In this document: one piece after another, positions 12,622 to 23,432 of the stretch
Numbering within the stretch: position 1 is the stretch's first letter
How the letters are laid out: each line of letters begins with the position of its first letter
Origin: Galerina marginata
Taxonomy: Eukaryota > Basidiomycota > Agaricomycetes > Agaricales > Galerinaceae
DNA length: 64,000 nucleotides
Assembly: GCA_023014335.1 (NCBI GenBank)
Contig: JAECYW010000024.1
Span: 372,001 to 436,000, forward strand
Direction of reading: 5' to 3'
Program-made: the position numbers and the translations under genes
The notes under the pieces: generated by a model
Seen by the model: the letters and a program-made list of their open reading frames with translations, nothing else
Told to the model about the DNA's origin: nothing
Database searches by the model: none

Positions 12622-13948
12622 CTAAAATTTCCCGTCAGTGTGCTTGAATTGTTTAAGTTTCGAGATCGGAACCCTCAGCCTAGAACAAACACGCACCTTT
12701 TCTAGATCAAGAGTCGTGCTCTGCTGCGAATTCGGTGTTCTAAAGGCAATAAACTGCGACTGCCCTCCTCCTGGTTGCGTTTTCCCACTCCGTTGATAGC
12801 TACTGTCCACCAATCCGTTGGTGGAAATAACAGGCGAGGTAGACTCCCTGTAAATACCAAACTTTGTATTTCGGTATACTCTGCATGCCATAATATTCAT
12901 GAGAGCCACGTCCGGAATACCAATGGCAACTCTGTACACCACGGATACGGAATCGACGTAGAGAAGACTCAGACATACGAGGTTCAGCAAAACCGTGCTC
13001 CTGATACGTCCGAAGTTAAGCCTTCTATATTACCGAGTGAGTTAAGCATTAGGAATACTCACAGATAATATATCTGTCCGTCCTGTAGAAGACCTTTCGA
13101 AAACGCGGGTAGATACTTCCCAAACATCGCAGACTTCAGAAAGCCGACTTTCCCAGCCTTTTCTTCTGCATAAGAATTACAGGCAAGTCTCCAGGTAATA
13201 GCGGCGAACACCAGCGTATCGTATACCGCAGGGACGATAGTCGAGATTGAAATGAAAGATTTAAGTCCTGTTTCGGTACAGTACTTTGTCGGCCCCAGGC
13301 TCTGGAAAGTTGTGGCGAATGGAGTGGTGATGGTCCCTGCGAGTACGGAAAGCCATATGAAGGCGAAGAAGGCACTGACGCGTTTGTCGTTATCGTACAT
13401 CGCGCGTACACGGAAAAAAAAAAGGAGCGAAGTTGAAGATATCGCGAGAGGGAACATCCATACGAAGGCGGCGCCGTTCACTTGACAGTTCCCAATCGGG
13501 GCGGCTGAGAAACAGAGGAGGATTAAAAATTCGTAAGCGCGAAATACAGCTATGCAATGAATGAGAAAACTTACTGTAAATGAGTGCCATCCCTAAAAGC
13601 ATTGCAAGCGAGGAACATCTATTTTGAACGAAAAGAGTTAGTAGCGCATCAAAGATTTCACTGCCCTCCTCACCTGGAAAAAAAATACACGAAAGTGTGG
13701 ATATGCAACGAATATCGAGTAAGGAGTTTATAATCAGTGGATATGTTGTTCAGAACGTCCCAAATCATGATCTAGCACGTCCTTAGTATCGAGGAAACTC
13801 TCCGAAGAATTCAAATACGCACAGCGAGTGAAGCGAGGTTCATGTAAGATGATACCGTGATTTTCCAGGCAAGATCAGGAGGGACGAAAGCCATCGGGGT
13901 GAATGGGTTCGGGAGCTCCGGTAGAGGTGTGGTCATGTTGCTTGCCAT
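12622..13948 (-). CDS. Seven-span Agaricomycete membrane protein (unnamed family)
   Basis: Five exons (13948-13823, 13771-13674, 13618-13575, 13504-13063, 13000-12622) join in frame to 362 residues. The order is the usual one for this expanded family: a Pro-rich N-terminus, 'IMIWDVLNNISTDYKLL', 'FVYFFSR', a Cys-containing loop 'TAPIGNCQ', 'LAISSTSLLFFFRVRAM', 'GPTKYC', 'LVFAAITWRLACNS', 'YLPAFSKGLLQDGQIYYL' and the highly conserved 'VALMNIMACRVYRNTKFG' before a hydrophilic tail. About seven hydrophobic segments are visible. The function is unknown. A further intron could remove part of the tail (12694-12641), so the last 30 residues are uncertain. It looks intact, unlike the neighbouring DUF6533/6534 genes. 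Confidence 0.85.
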
Positions 13949-14344
13949 GTTGCTGAGACGCTGTGGAACGGTGAATCTTGCGTGGTTGGACAGAGGGTTT
14001 TTATCCAGGTCTCGAAACTTGGCACTCCCACAAATTATTGGTTCATCCGGAGACAGCTCGTCAAACCCCTAATTTAATGCGCCACAGTCGCATAACCTGG
14101 GAGTACTTTTTCTTATGCAGCGACTTGTGGCTACCATCCCAGATTATGTTGCTCCGATGTTGTTCCAGCGATCGTCCTTTAAGTGGGCATTTCCCCCTCC
14201 ACATAATAAGCTGATACGAGCAATGTTGCGTTTCGCCTTCTCTCTACGTTATACTTTTGCTGTTGGTTAACGAGCATGATCTATGACACTGGTGCAGGGC
14301 CAGCCTCGCAGAAAATGCTATTCTGTAATGGTTTTAAGCCCTAC
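13949..14344. other. Intergenic upstream of the membrane-protein gene
   Basis: This is the promoter side of the minus-strand seven-span gene. No other gene or clear element is seen. Confidence 0.4.
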
Positions 14345-14615
14345 ATCGAGGCGAAACTGACTCTCGCCGCATTAGCAAGTGGGAGGAATTTGACTGGCAT
14401 AGTTAATTTAGGTCCATCATGAACGAGATATATATGTCTCGCCGAGGCGCGCGAGTTAGTTGATTTGATGACAGATGATGATAAGCGACACTGGACCAAT
14501 CTAAATTTACTCCCTCGTTGCAGCACGGATGAAGGCAGTTAGAGTCAATCAGGCAACCCACATCAGTCGAGGTACTATTTCAGTATAATGAGATAAACTA
14601 TACGAAAAGAAATAA
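14345..14615 (+). repeat. Diverged direct repeat, copy 1
   Basis: This stretch of about 270 bp is recognisably similar to 15103-15355 in the same orientation. Shared blocks include GTTAATTTAGGTCCATCAT, TGTCTCGCCGAG, CGCGAGTT, TCCCTCGTT, CACGGAT and AGTCAATCA, separated by substitutions and small indels. It encodes nothing evident. Confidence 0.7.
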
Positions 14616-15102
14616 CCATTAAAACCAAAATTTTAAATCAAAAAATGCGTCCCATACTAAAGTAGAAGTATTAAAGACGCAACGGATAGACGTCGGAAGG
14701 TACATACAACAATTTATTCACTTGGAAATCCTTTAGCTTGCACACTGGCATGACCTACCTAGGTTCAGTAGATAGTCCGAGGATGGGCTTAACTCAGGGA
14801 CGCAAGTGTTATTAGGCAATACCGCCACTAAACGCGACCGGTCAAAGAAGAACTATCTGGATACTAGCGGCGGTAGAGTAGACGTAACGGATCTGTGTAA
14901 AAGAAAAATTCAAACCACTTCGAAATCCATCTACTGATTTTTATACTCTACACCTATAAACTGCACGACTTTGACCGACGCCCCTCCCCCACACCGTTTG
15001 CCAAATATTTTCTGTTAATACTGAATCATGGCCCGTGTAGCTGGCGCAGTCTAACCTCCCAGAAAAGACCATTTTTTAAATGACTTTATAGAACCCCATG
15101 AT

Positions 15103-15355
15103 TTCCAAGCCAAAATGCCCTCGCAATTAGCGGGTGGGAGGACGTCTAGTCGTCACTGTTAATTTAGGTCCATCATAATCCAGGAGTATCTGTCTCGCCG
15201 AGACACGCGAGTTTCTTGTGCTCAATGATAGAGGATGATCAGCGACAGCATTCTGTCATAGTTTATTCCCTCGTTCCTACACGGATAGACTCAATCAACA
15301 ACTCGCATCAGCCGGTGGACAATTATAGTGAAACAACCTACACGGATGGAAATAA
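15103..15355 (+). repeat. Diverged direct repeat, copy 2
   Basis: This is the second copy of the repeat at 14345-14615, about 755 bp downstream. The conserved blocks are in the same order. The divergence suggests an old duplication, either a tandem promoter/gene duplication now decayed or remnants of paired terminal repeats. Confidence 0.7.
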
Positions 15356-17436
15356 ACTTCAACAACTATGGACAAGCATCTCAGGCCTATTCACAATCAT
15401 TTTGCGATCATCAACGTCTCTCTCTTGCATCTACCGGATTTCCCCGCACCGCGCCAATCTTGAAAGGCCTTCGGTTGTTCAGCTGCAGCTCTTTAGTTAA
15501 ATCTGCACAAGTCGTGTCAGGCACTGAAACAGAGCAATTCAATCGAAATACACAACCCAGCAAAAACTATCAAAGATGCATCGACAAGTTACAACACATA
15601 TTTATCCCGTCGGGGCAGAGCACGGAGGCTGATCAAATCACACGAAAGTGATCGTCAAATTTGATGCGGTTACGTAAACGAACCATTCTTTCACCGTCCT
15701 CGACTCGTTTCATCCTCTTTTATCCTCTTTCCCCAACAACTTCGACAAATCAGAGCATCAGGCCTCAAGATCTGCCTGCTGTATTTAAATCGATTTTGCC
15801 AGCACAGTGACTTCACAGAGTCAGACCAAATGACGAGAACTACAACCCTATAGCTTTGTTCTAAATCCCTGCTGCGGCTTCTTCTACCGGACGGTGCCGC
15901 AGTCGCGTCGACTTGACGTTCAGTCTTTTAGATAGCGGACATCCAGAACTCTAGGCCTTTCCTCTGAGATGATTCAGAAGACACAGAAGCACACGTACCA
16001 GATGAACCAACCCGCGGCGTCGAATATGCCAGTACTCGTTCACACGGACTTCCTGAAGTAATAGAATGTTGGCCGTTCACGGGTATGTTATTTGTTTCCT
16101 TCCTATAATCGACATTGAATGAGAAATTAGACATCAGGCAGAACGTCTGGAAGAAGAGGTAGCCGTAGCAAGCATTTAATCAACATTGATTGCAGCACAA
16201 AGTACCACAATGAGTTTTGGTTGGGGTCCAAGCGCGATATGGTCTCGGCAGTTCACCGCTTGTGAAAAAGGTACCTCACGGACTGCACCTTCCTTGGGGC
16301 CAGAATTCTATGGTCATTCCTTGTCGGTTTTTCGCTCATTTCAGGTTTAGCTACCTCGATATTCGCCATCCTTCGACCTTCCGAGTCGCTTCGAATGTGT
16401 GCCCTCCGCGTCTCTTTCGACTGGCTATTTTCCATTCATACTGGTGCCGGTCGGTGGAGGTGCTCACTATGGTCTCCATCCTCCTCCTCATATCCAGGCT
16501 GCCAATCGACACGACCTGGCTGGGCAAAGTTTTCGCAGTCCCAGTCACACTAAAACAACAATAATAGATTTCAAGCCCACCTTCGTCTACCGTTCCATTT
16601 GGAATTCCTTTAGCCTTCCTTCCACCAGTGATTTATTCGTAAACTCTCCTCCCGGCCTTAGTCGTCGCTCGAGTTCGTAGGTCGCCGCGGACGATGTCCC
16701 TTTTTCGATCTCGGCCACGGCATTGTTGACGCTGGTTATGAGGTGCTTCAAGGAAGGCTCAGTCGCCGCCGCCGATATGATAACTCTTCCTTGTATTCTC
16801 CCTGCCTGCATTTTCCCTCTTGGAGACCTTATTGCTGGCGTTTACGAAACCTACGGTCGAAGCCTGGGACTCTCCCGGTGCAGATAGATGGCACGCGTCC
16901 TTCGGCGGCTCAGAACTAGAACTCGAGGGCGTGTTTGGATAACCTCTGAGTATGCACGAAGACGTCGGTGTATGCGACTAACCACAGCGCTGCGGACCCC
17001 TGGACGGCGCGGAGAAGATTTTGGACGCCTTGCGACTGATTTCGAGTCGGGTGAGGTCTACCTCCCAACACCGTTTCGCCCGTTTCCTCCTCCCCCTCGA
17101 CCTCCTACGTGTGGCTTCTTCAAGGTAGAAGTCGTCACCCTCAGCTTCGCTCCTGAAGGTGCAGCCCTACTTCTTCCTACTTGACTTTCTACTTTGCCGT
17201 CACCGTTGTTCATGATATTTATTTCATCACTTCTCTCCATCCGCGATTCGTCGATTTACCCACATGTATGCACTTCTATGCCCTTCGTATGCATTTATTT
17301 GTGGCCTATTCGCTCTGTCGCATGGCGTCTTACACGTGTACCATTCCAACTGTGCTCAATTGTTAGCGCGATTTAAACCAAAGTCATTTTTAGCTGGATT
17401 TATTTCGGCTTTACCATTCATTCATCGTGCGTAGGG
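15356..17436. other. Unassigned stretch upstream of the first NACHT unit
   Basis: No recognisable gene. A minus-strand frame at 15928-16134 has an ATG and a Ser-rich sequence ending 'LEFWMSAI' that resembles the tail of a membrane-protein gene, but no preceding exon was found. Frames on both strands between 16217 and 17240 are compositionally biased. Confidence 0.3.
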
Positions 17437-20400
17437 TCAGTTTGTGTGTTAGTCAAATGACTGATTGACCCATCCTTATAGTTGCTTACACTTCGGTAAG
17501 AACTTGACTTGAATTAGCGAACGCGAAAATCAGTTCATCCTTCCGTAAAATGCAGCGCACGTCAGATGAATTGGCTTCTCATATTACACTGTGTTCTATT
17601 TTAAACCAGAACGTGGTCACGGTCGCTCAGCGCAGGAAACCGCTGAGAGTCATGTCAGTGTCACATCTGTCCATTCCCATCCTGGCTTGCTGACTGATGC
17701 ATTCTCACCGATTTAGATTGCAGTGAGTCTGGCTACATCTTGACTCCGTTCGCCTTCATCCACCGTCCACACCGACATTCGCTGGTGTTCTCCTGGCCAT
17801 AATGCCTGCCTCGATGTTCGGCTCACAAACTGTAGTGACTGGTGGACAATTTCACCAACAAAATATTCATCATCATCACAACCCCGTTTCAAAAGGTATG
17901 TACGTTCCACAAAGCCTAGGATCCGAACATGAATGCAGGATTCTCAGATCCCTTTGAGCGCCTGCTCGAGGCTGCCTCATCTACAGCCTTCCACAATTCC
18001 AACGACGTTTATGACCCTCCTAAATGTCATCCCAACACTCGAGTCGCCGTCCTCGACAAGATTATGAATTGGATTCGCGGTCTTGACCCGGAGACGCGAG
18101 ACGCATTAATTATGTGGCTCTATGGCCCAGCTGGATCGGGAAAATCAGCCATCGCCCGATCCATTGCGGAGCGGTGCTACGAGGAAGGCATCCTGGTCGC
18201 GAGTTACTTTTTCGCCAGATCTGATCCTACTCGTAATCACGGACGCTCCCTCATCGCGACTATCGCCTATCAAACCTCAACGCGCTTTCCAGATATAAGG
18301 AATGGAATTATCAGAGAAGTTGACCGCGATCCGCTCGTTTTCACCCATACACTTGAAGCCCAGATACTCGCGCTTATCGTAACTCCTCTACGGGAGCTTA
18401 TTGACACTGGGTACTTCAATTCCCCCGATTCCGCTCGTATTGTCATTATAGATGGTCTCGACGAATGTGGCGACAGGAACAGCCAAGTCAAAATATTAAC
18501 GGCTATTTCAACAGCCCTTCGGCTTCATCGACTACCCCTGATATTTCTCATTGTGAGCCGCTCCGAGCATGATATCAGACACTCATTCGACATGGGCTAC
18601 TTGAAGGAAGTCACGACCAGGATTGCCCTAAATGACGACTATCTCCCATCCAATGACATACGCCTCTTCCTTCGGGAAAAGTTTACTGAAATCAAGGACA
18701 CCCATCCATTTAAGGCGTATATTCCTCCTTCCTGGCCCTCACCTGAGATATTGCAGTCTTTGGTTGATAAATCTTTGGGACAATTTGTTTACGCATCAAC
18801 TGTGGTCAAATTTGTCTTGTCGTCTCGTCATCAACCACATTTTCGTTTGGATATTGTCCTCGGACTTCGTCCTGCGGACCGTGACATGCCCTTTGCTGAA
18901 CTAGACACCTTATACAGGCATATTTTGTCCTCTGCAGAGGATCATGGATCAGTCCTACGCATCCTTACCCTTCGTTTCCTCCCACCCATTAAGATATTAT
19001 CATATGCGACAATTTGTGTGAGTGCCATGGAACAAATCTTGTCACTCAATTCTGGTGATATCTTGTGGCTCTTATGTGACCTCACCTCGCTCATTTCTGT
19101 CGAGGAGCGAAGCGACGGTAAAGGTACACACTGGCAAGAACTGTGGGCTTTTCATGCTTCTCTGCAGGATTTTCTTCTTGATCACTCGAGGGCACAAGAA
19201 TTCTATATCAGGGATCCTCTGCATTGTGCTGAATTAGCACATTTATGCATTCATTACCTTAAAGGTAAATAATTGTTCAGAGTTCTGAATTTGTTCTTGA
19301 AACTCCAATAATCCTGACGACAGAGGGAGGAATGAACAGAACGGTGGTAGATGAAGTTGTGAATCTTCTTCGCAATGCCACACCTACCCAGGAGCTCCAA
19401 TACGACCTAACTACTTTCTCATTTGGGTCCTTTCTAGTGGAGCATGACTGCCATGAAATCTTTGCGACCTTTTTGACCTCCATCACGGGATGGGTGCGTA
19501 CTTTTTTCTATGTTGATTTTTCGGACTTGAATATTCATTTTAGAAATTTGATAATGCATTCGATCTACACGATCACCAACTGCGGCTCTTTGATCAATTT
19601 GCTCAGGGAATAATGGAGAAAGTGTATTCAGACCCAGCTCTGACTGCTCTAGTCACTATGGCCGAAAGAAATGTTCGCCATCATAATCGGAGAGGCTACT
19701 ATACGATCATGCTAGATAAAGCTCAAGTATCCCTGGACAAACTTGGCTTTTCATCTCACGTCCTGGATTACCCAGACTATGGTCAATTTATTTTGGAATT
19801 CTTAGAGGACCCCAATCGATCTGGCCGATACCTGCTGAACGGCCAAAGGTACGCGGAGGCCGCGGTGTACTTTCTGGTGGACATTTCCAATCACACGGAA
19901 CAAATACCCCCGTTGAACAACACAACCAAAAGGAAGATCGAAAGACGAAAAAATCTCCCCTGGCTGTGGCGAAAACTTGTGCAACAAGCGCATTCATCTG
20001 AATCGGCACAAATAGTCAAATGGTGGCCACTCGAACAAGACGAAATGTATATTACACCTTATCGCCGATACTATTCTGAGTTATCCTTCCGCCTGACCAT
20101 GAAATTCCTCGTCCATACACTCCCCAAATCTGATATATCCGAGGAGCTGACCACCCTGGCACGTCGACAGAAATTCGGGCCATTATCAAGAAAAAATGCC
20201 CGCCGAAAAAAAGCTGTAACAAGGGAGATCGCTCGGTATCTGGCGCGGGTAGATGCAAAGGACCCATTGACGGAATGAATTGCGGAGATTTCTTGTAAGT
20301 TGATCCGTTTCTCATACATGAAGTATTTATAAAGTGAGGACCTGCAGGAAACCGACTAATTATTTGTGAATCAATGTTTAAAAAACAGAACAGGAGGAAT

Positions 20401-20522
20401 AGGGTGTCTTATTACCATCGGCGAACGAGTTTCAAAGAAATTATAATGTTGTACAACTTTACGGTTCGAAGACGATTGCTGGATCTATATTTTGTAAGGT
20501 CCGCATTGAGCTAAGATCATGG
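17437..20522 (+). repeat. Segmental duplication unit A, copy 1 (NACHT unit)
   Basis: The sequence from about 17437 to 20522 is repeated at about 27534-30640 in the same orientation with high identity. The repeat covers roughly 365 bp of upstream DNA, the whole NACHT gene including all introns, and roughly 240 bp of downstream DNA. Differences are substitutions and small indels, for example a His-codon repeat (four versus five) and a 33-bp gap near 17672. Confidence 0.95.
17802..20278 (+). CDS. NACHT-domain P-loop NTPase (fungal NLR-like), copy 1
   Basis: Four exons (17802-17895, 17939-19264, 19324-19493, 19544-20278) give 774 residues. The start at 17802 opens a short Gly/Gln/His-rich leader (TVVTGGQFHQQNIHHHH). 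A 43-nt intron then leads to 'FSDPFERLLEAASSTAFHN' and 'CHPNTRVAVLDKIMNWI', typical of Agaricomycete NACHT proteins. Walker A GPAGSGKS lies at 94-101 and Walker B IVIIDGLDEC at 199-208. The arm after the NTPase reads IFLIVSRSEHDI, where the twin gene has the more usual ASRPE. The C-terminal 240 residues show no WD40, ankyrin or TPR repeats. NACHT proteins are STAND NTPases acting as nucleotide-driven switches in cytosolic sensing and programmed cell death or incompatibility. The ligand and effector here are unknown. A start at 17929 is possible but would lie inside the short intron. Confidence 0.9.
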
Positions 20523-20727
20523 GTCCTTTTAAAAACTTCCTATCATTTGAATACATCGAGCAAAGCAAACCCCAGATCAAATTCATGGGTCTACTATGGC
20601 GGCCTTTCCAGGGAAATATTATTTTACACATACCTTTTTGAAAATTGTAGTTGGCGCACTTACTCCTGGGCAACCCGAACTCTTAGATAGGCTCGAAAAC
20701 AATTAGTGTATCTATTTCCAAAAACAT

Positions 20728-20910
20728 TTAGTGTGTCCGCAAAAATATTCATCGTCCCGCAAACATTTAGAGTGTCCGCAAAAATATTTTTCATCATCCC
20801 GCAAACTTTTGGTGTGTCCGCAAACATTTTTTCATCATTACCGCAAACTCTTGGGGTGTCCGCAAGCTCTTTTCGCACATTCACGAAAACTCTTACCATG
20901 TCCGCAACCT
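20728..20910 (+). repeat. TGTCCGCAAA array in the left arm
   Basis: Five degenerate units alternate TGTCCGCAA and CCGCAAAC motifs at about 37-bp spacing. The mirror-image array lies at about 22775-22870 in the right arm. Subterminal motif arrays of this kind in DNA transposons usually serve as transposase binding sites; that role is inferred here. Confidence 0.75.
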
Positions 20911-22368
20911 TTTTTATGCACTCCGATAACTTATTTACATTTTTTTTGTCGCTCCCGAAACTTTTTTTTATGTCCGAAACTTCATTCTATTCGCGAAAAC
21001 ACTCTCCTGTTTGTTTGCCGAGTGTGAGCCGTAAGATCGGCTGCTACTCGGAGTTTAAATTATACGGCCTGTGTTGACGGAAAGCCCGTGATCAATCAAT
21101 CACGTGATGGTGTTCCTTCGGCTGATCGTGCCAGCAATGCTTCCTTTCCAACCACCACCTCCTCTGCCATCCCCACCTCACGCGCGCGTCGCCTCTGGCA
21201 ATTGGCGCAGGCTCAAATGTGGCCTGTGTCATGTCGGAACCATCAAGTGTGTGGTTCTGACCGCCAGCAGGTGGCCATCACCGCGCTGTACCATTTCACC
21301 TCTGGAACCCAACCTCCACCATTCCACTCTCCCTTGCCGTTTTTTGGCAATTTCCGCAGGCCAGGAGACTCACCACATCGACCCTGCCTCGCCTCGCGTG
21401 CCCCTCCTTCAAGAGATGTGGGCCGGGGCCGGACAATTACCAGCCCGACACCAGACACAACGCGCAGGTTGCGAGGACGACGGCGGCGTCACGCCGCGGA
21501 GGAGGCGGCGAGGCGTGCTGTAGGAAGCCACCAGACGGGCAGGGCAGCGGGAATGGCAGCGGGAATGGGGCGTGTGCCGCCCTTTTTGGCATTTGACGGG
21601 ACAACGACGCGGGCGGCGGCATGCCCACGACCCCTCGTTGTCGTTTGACAGGGCAGGCAAGCGGCGGTGGTCCCTGCGTCGTCTTTTCGATGAGGTGGCA
21701 CCCTGAACCACGCCGTTGGAGTCCCGCGCGTATCGCTTCGGATCCTCGCAGCCGCTGACTCCCGGTACCGCCCTGCTTTTCCCCCCCCACCACCTCCATT
21801 TTTCTATGCCCGTGGGCTGGGACTCCCGCGGCGCCCTATCACTCCCGTCGTTAATTCGCCGTTTAGCGTGCGGCATCTACCCCATGCCTACCCTTATCGT
21901 AGATGACACCAATGTCAATGCATTGGGACCCCCGCGGCTGCGGCTGCAGCCCACCTCCGCCTCCCGTTTCGCACCCATCACCCCCCTTTCAACCTCCTCA
22001 TGGCCAGTCGTTTTCCATACGACCTCCAATGCCTGCGCGCTGGGACTCCCCAGTCCGGATGCGTCGTGGCCCACCGCTACGCCGTTTTATGTATCCATAC
22101 GTATACTTGTAGTAGATAATTTTAACATGAATTAATATCCATTTCCTTTCTATAACACCCCAGCTGAGTAAAATTCCCGTGGAGGTGAACTTAGCGCATT
22201 TTTGCGAAGTTGAGTTGGTCCCTACATAAATTAGAAGTAATAACTACTTATTCTGACTGTCTTAAAAGCTGTTAGGGATAGTGCAGTAAGTCAGTCTATA
22301 TTTTTCTTTGAAGTCCTCACACTAGGCGCATAAATGGTTGCTCTGAGAACAAAAAAGCATTCCCTAAG

Positions 22369-22501
22369 CATTCGGAAATATGGGCTGCTCAAATCTCAGA
22401 AAAGTATTACTATATGGAGTACCGAAATAATTAATGGAGTACCGGCGGTACTCCATAAGGTAATGTTTTTCTGGAATTCTGACAGCCTATATTTCTGAAT
22501 G
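22369..22501. repeat. 133-bp imperfect palindrome nested in the element
   Basis: The arms 22369-22424 and 22446-22501 are inverted copies: CATTCGGAAATAT at one end pairs with ATATTTCTGAATG at the other, down to ATGGAGTACCG and CGGTACTCCAT in the centre. The short spacer contains a third ATGGAGTACCG copy. It would fold into a long hairpin. No clean target duplication is seen, so it is either a small nested MITE or a structural part of the host element. Confidence 0.75.
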
Positions 22502-23010
22502 GCTTGTCCGAAGTCCGGCCAACTATTTTTGCGCGTAGTGTCAAACGGTCAGTCCGAGCTGTATCCAAGCTTAACCGCAATGCGCTCAGGCGCTTCGAAG
22601 AGGTATTACGTAATTAGAACTCCGACAAGCAGCCGACAATCGGCCTGATACTTGGCAACCAAACAGAAAGGTGTTTTCGGGGAATAGAAGTAATTCAGAA
22701 CAAGTTTTCGGACATAAGAAAGGTTTCGGGATGGACAAAAAAACTGTAAATAAGTTTTCGGAATGCATAAAGAAGGTTGCGGACACCCTAAAAGTTTGCG
22801 GGATCATAAAAAAAAAATTGCGGACACACTAAGAGTTTGCGGGATCATGAAAAGTATTTGCGGACACAGTAAATGTTCTCGGAAACAGATACACTAATTG
22901 TTTTCGCACCTATCTAAGTGTTCGGGTTACCTGGAAGTAAGTGCGCCGACTACAATTTTGGAAAAGGTGTGTGTAAAATAATATTTCCCTGGAAAGGCCG
23001 CCATAGTCTA

Positions 23011-23432
23011 CTGCCTTTGGAGCAAGAGAGGATGTGATATTAAGACTAGGTGGCCGACGAATTTCCGACATCGTGATGTTTGACAAAATAACTGAATCAA
23101 AAGCTTTTCAGGAGACTGGAACAATATCTATTCAATATGTCGGCTGTTCATATATCATTGCCATTGGGATGCCAAGAAAGCGTACTTAAGTAGATAATGG
23201 CGCATACATTGACAGAAGTTAGTATTGTATGCCTTTATGCCGAGCAGAATATCTTCATTTGCAGGGAAAGTCGTTCCAAATGGACTTGGTAGGCCAAATG
23301 TGCACATTTTTTATGCAATATTCTGTGTGCCGAGCGTCAAGATAAAAGCGCCACCAGAGTCCAGTACCAAAGAGGAACAGTGAAGAGTAACCTCAAACAA
23401 GATTCATCGAAATGTTGACATATCAAGTAAGG
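23011..23432. other. Unique DNA between the long-TIR element and block B
   Basis: Together with 20523-20593, this stretch is missing from the second duplicated unit. It has no gene. Either it was deleted from the second unit or it arrived with the insertion. Confidence 0.5.

Larger units (their letters stand above)
20594..23006. mobile_element. 2.4-kb DNA element with about 0.4-kb terminal inverted repeats
   Basis: The left arm (20594 to about 21066) and right arm (about 22600 to 23006) are inverted copies of each other. Both start with CTATGGCGGCCTTTCCAG and share long blocks to the inner end, with small indels. TCTA flanks both sides (20590-20593 and 23007-23010), fitting a 4-bp target duplication. 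Each arm carries a tandem array of a roughly 37-bp unit built on TGTCCGCAAA and CCCGCAAAC. The interior (21.1-22.1 kb) is GC-rich with imperfect repeats and no recognisable transposase, so the element is probably non-autonomous. It lies in DNA absent from the paralogous unit at 30.6 kb. The superfamily is not assignable from these features. Confidence 0.85.

Noticed and set aside
15216..15651. Plus-strand frames of 94 and 107 codons
   Set aside because: They begin in the diverged direct repeat and have no domain or supporting splice structure.
17929..17938. ATG at 17929 as the NACHT start
   Set aside because: It lies within a GT-AG intron. Splicing joins an upstream exon that gives the family-like leader in frame, and the arrangement is conserved in both copies.
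20660..21077. Plus and minus frames with repeated 'VSAKIF' or 'CPQ' peptides
   Set aside because: They are translations of the TGTCCGCAAA array in the transposon arm.
21088..22135. GC-rich frames on both strands inside the long-TIR element
   Set aside because: They are open only through composition, overlap each other in several frames, and show no transposase or other motif.
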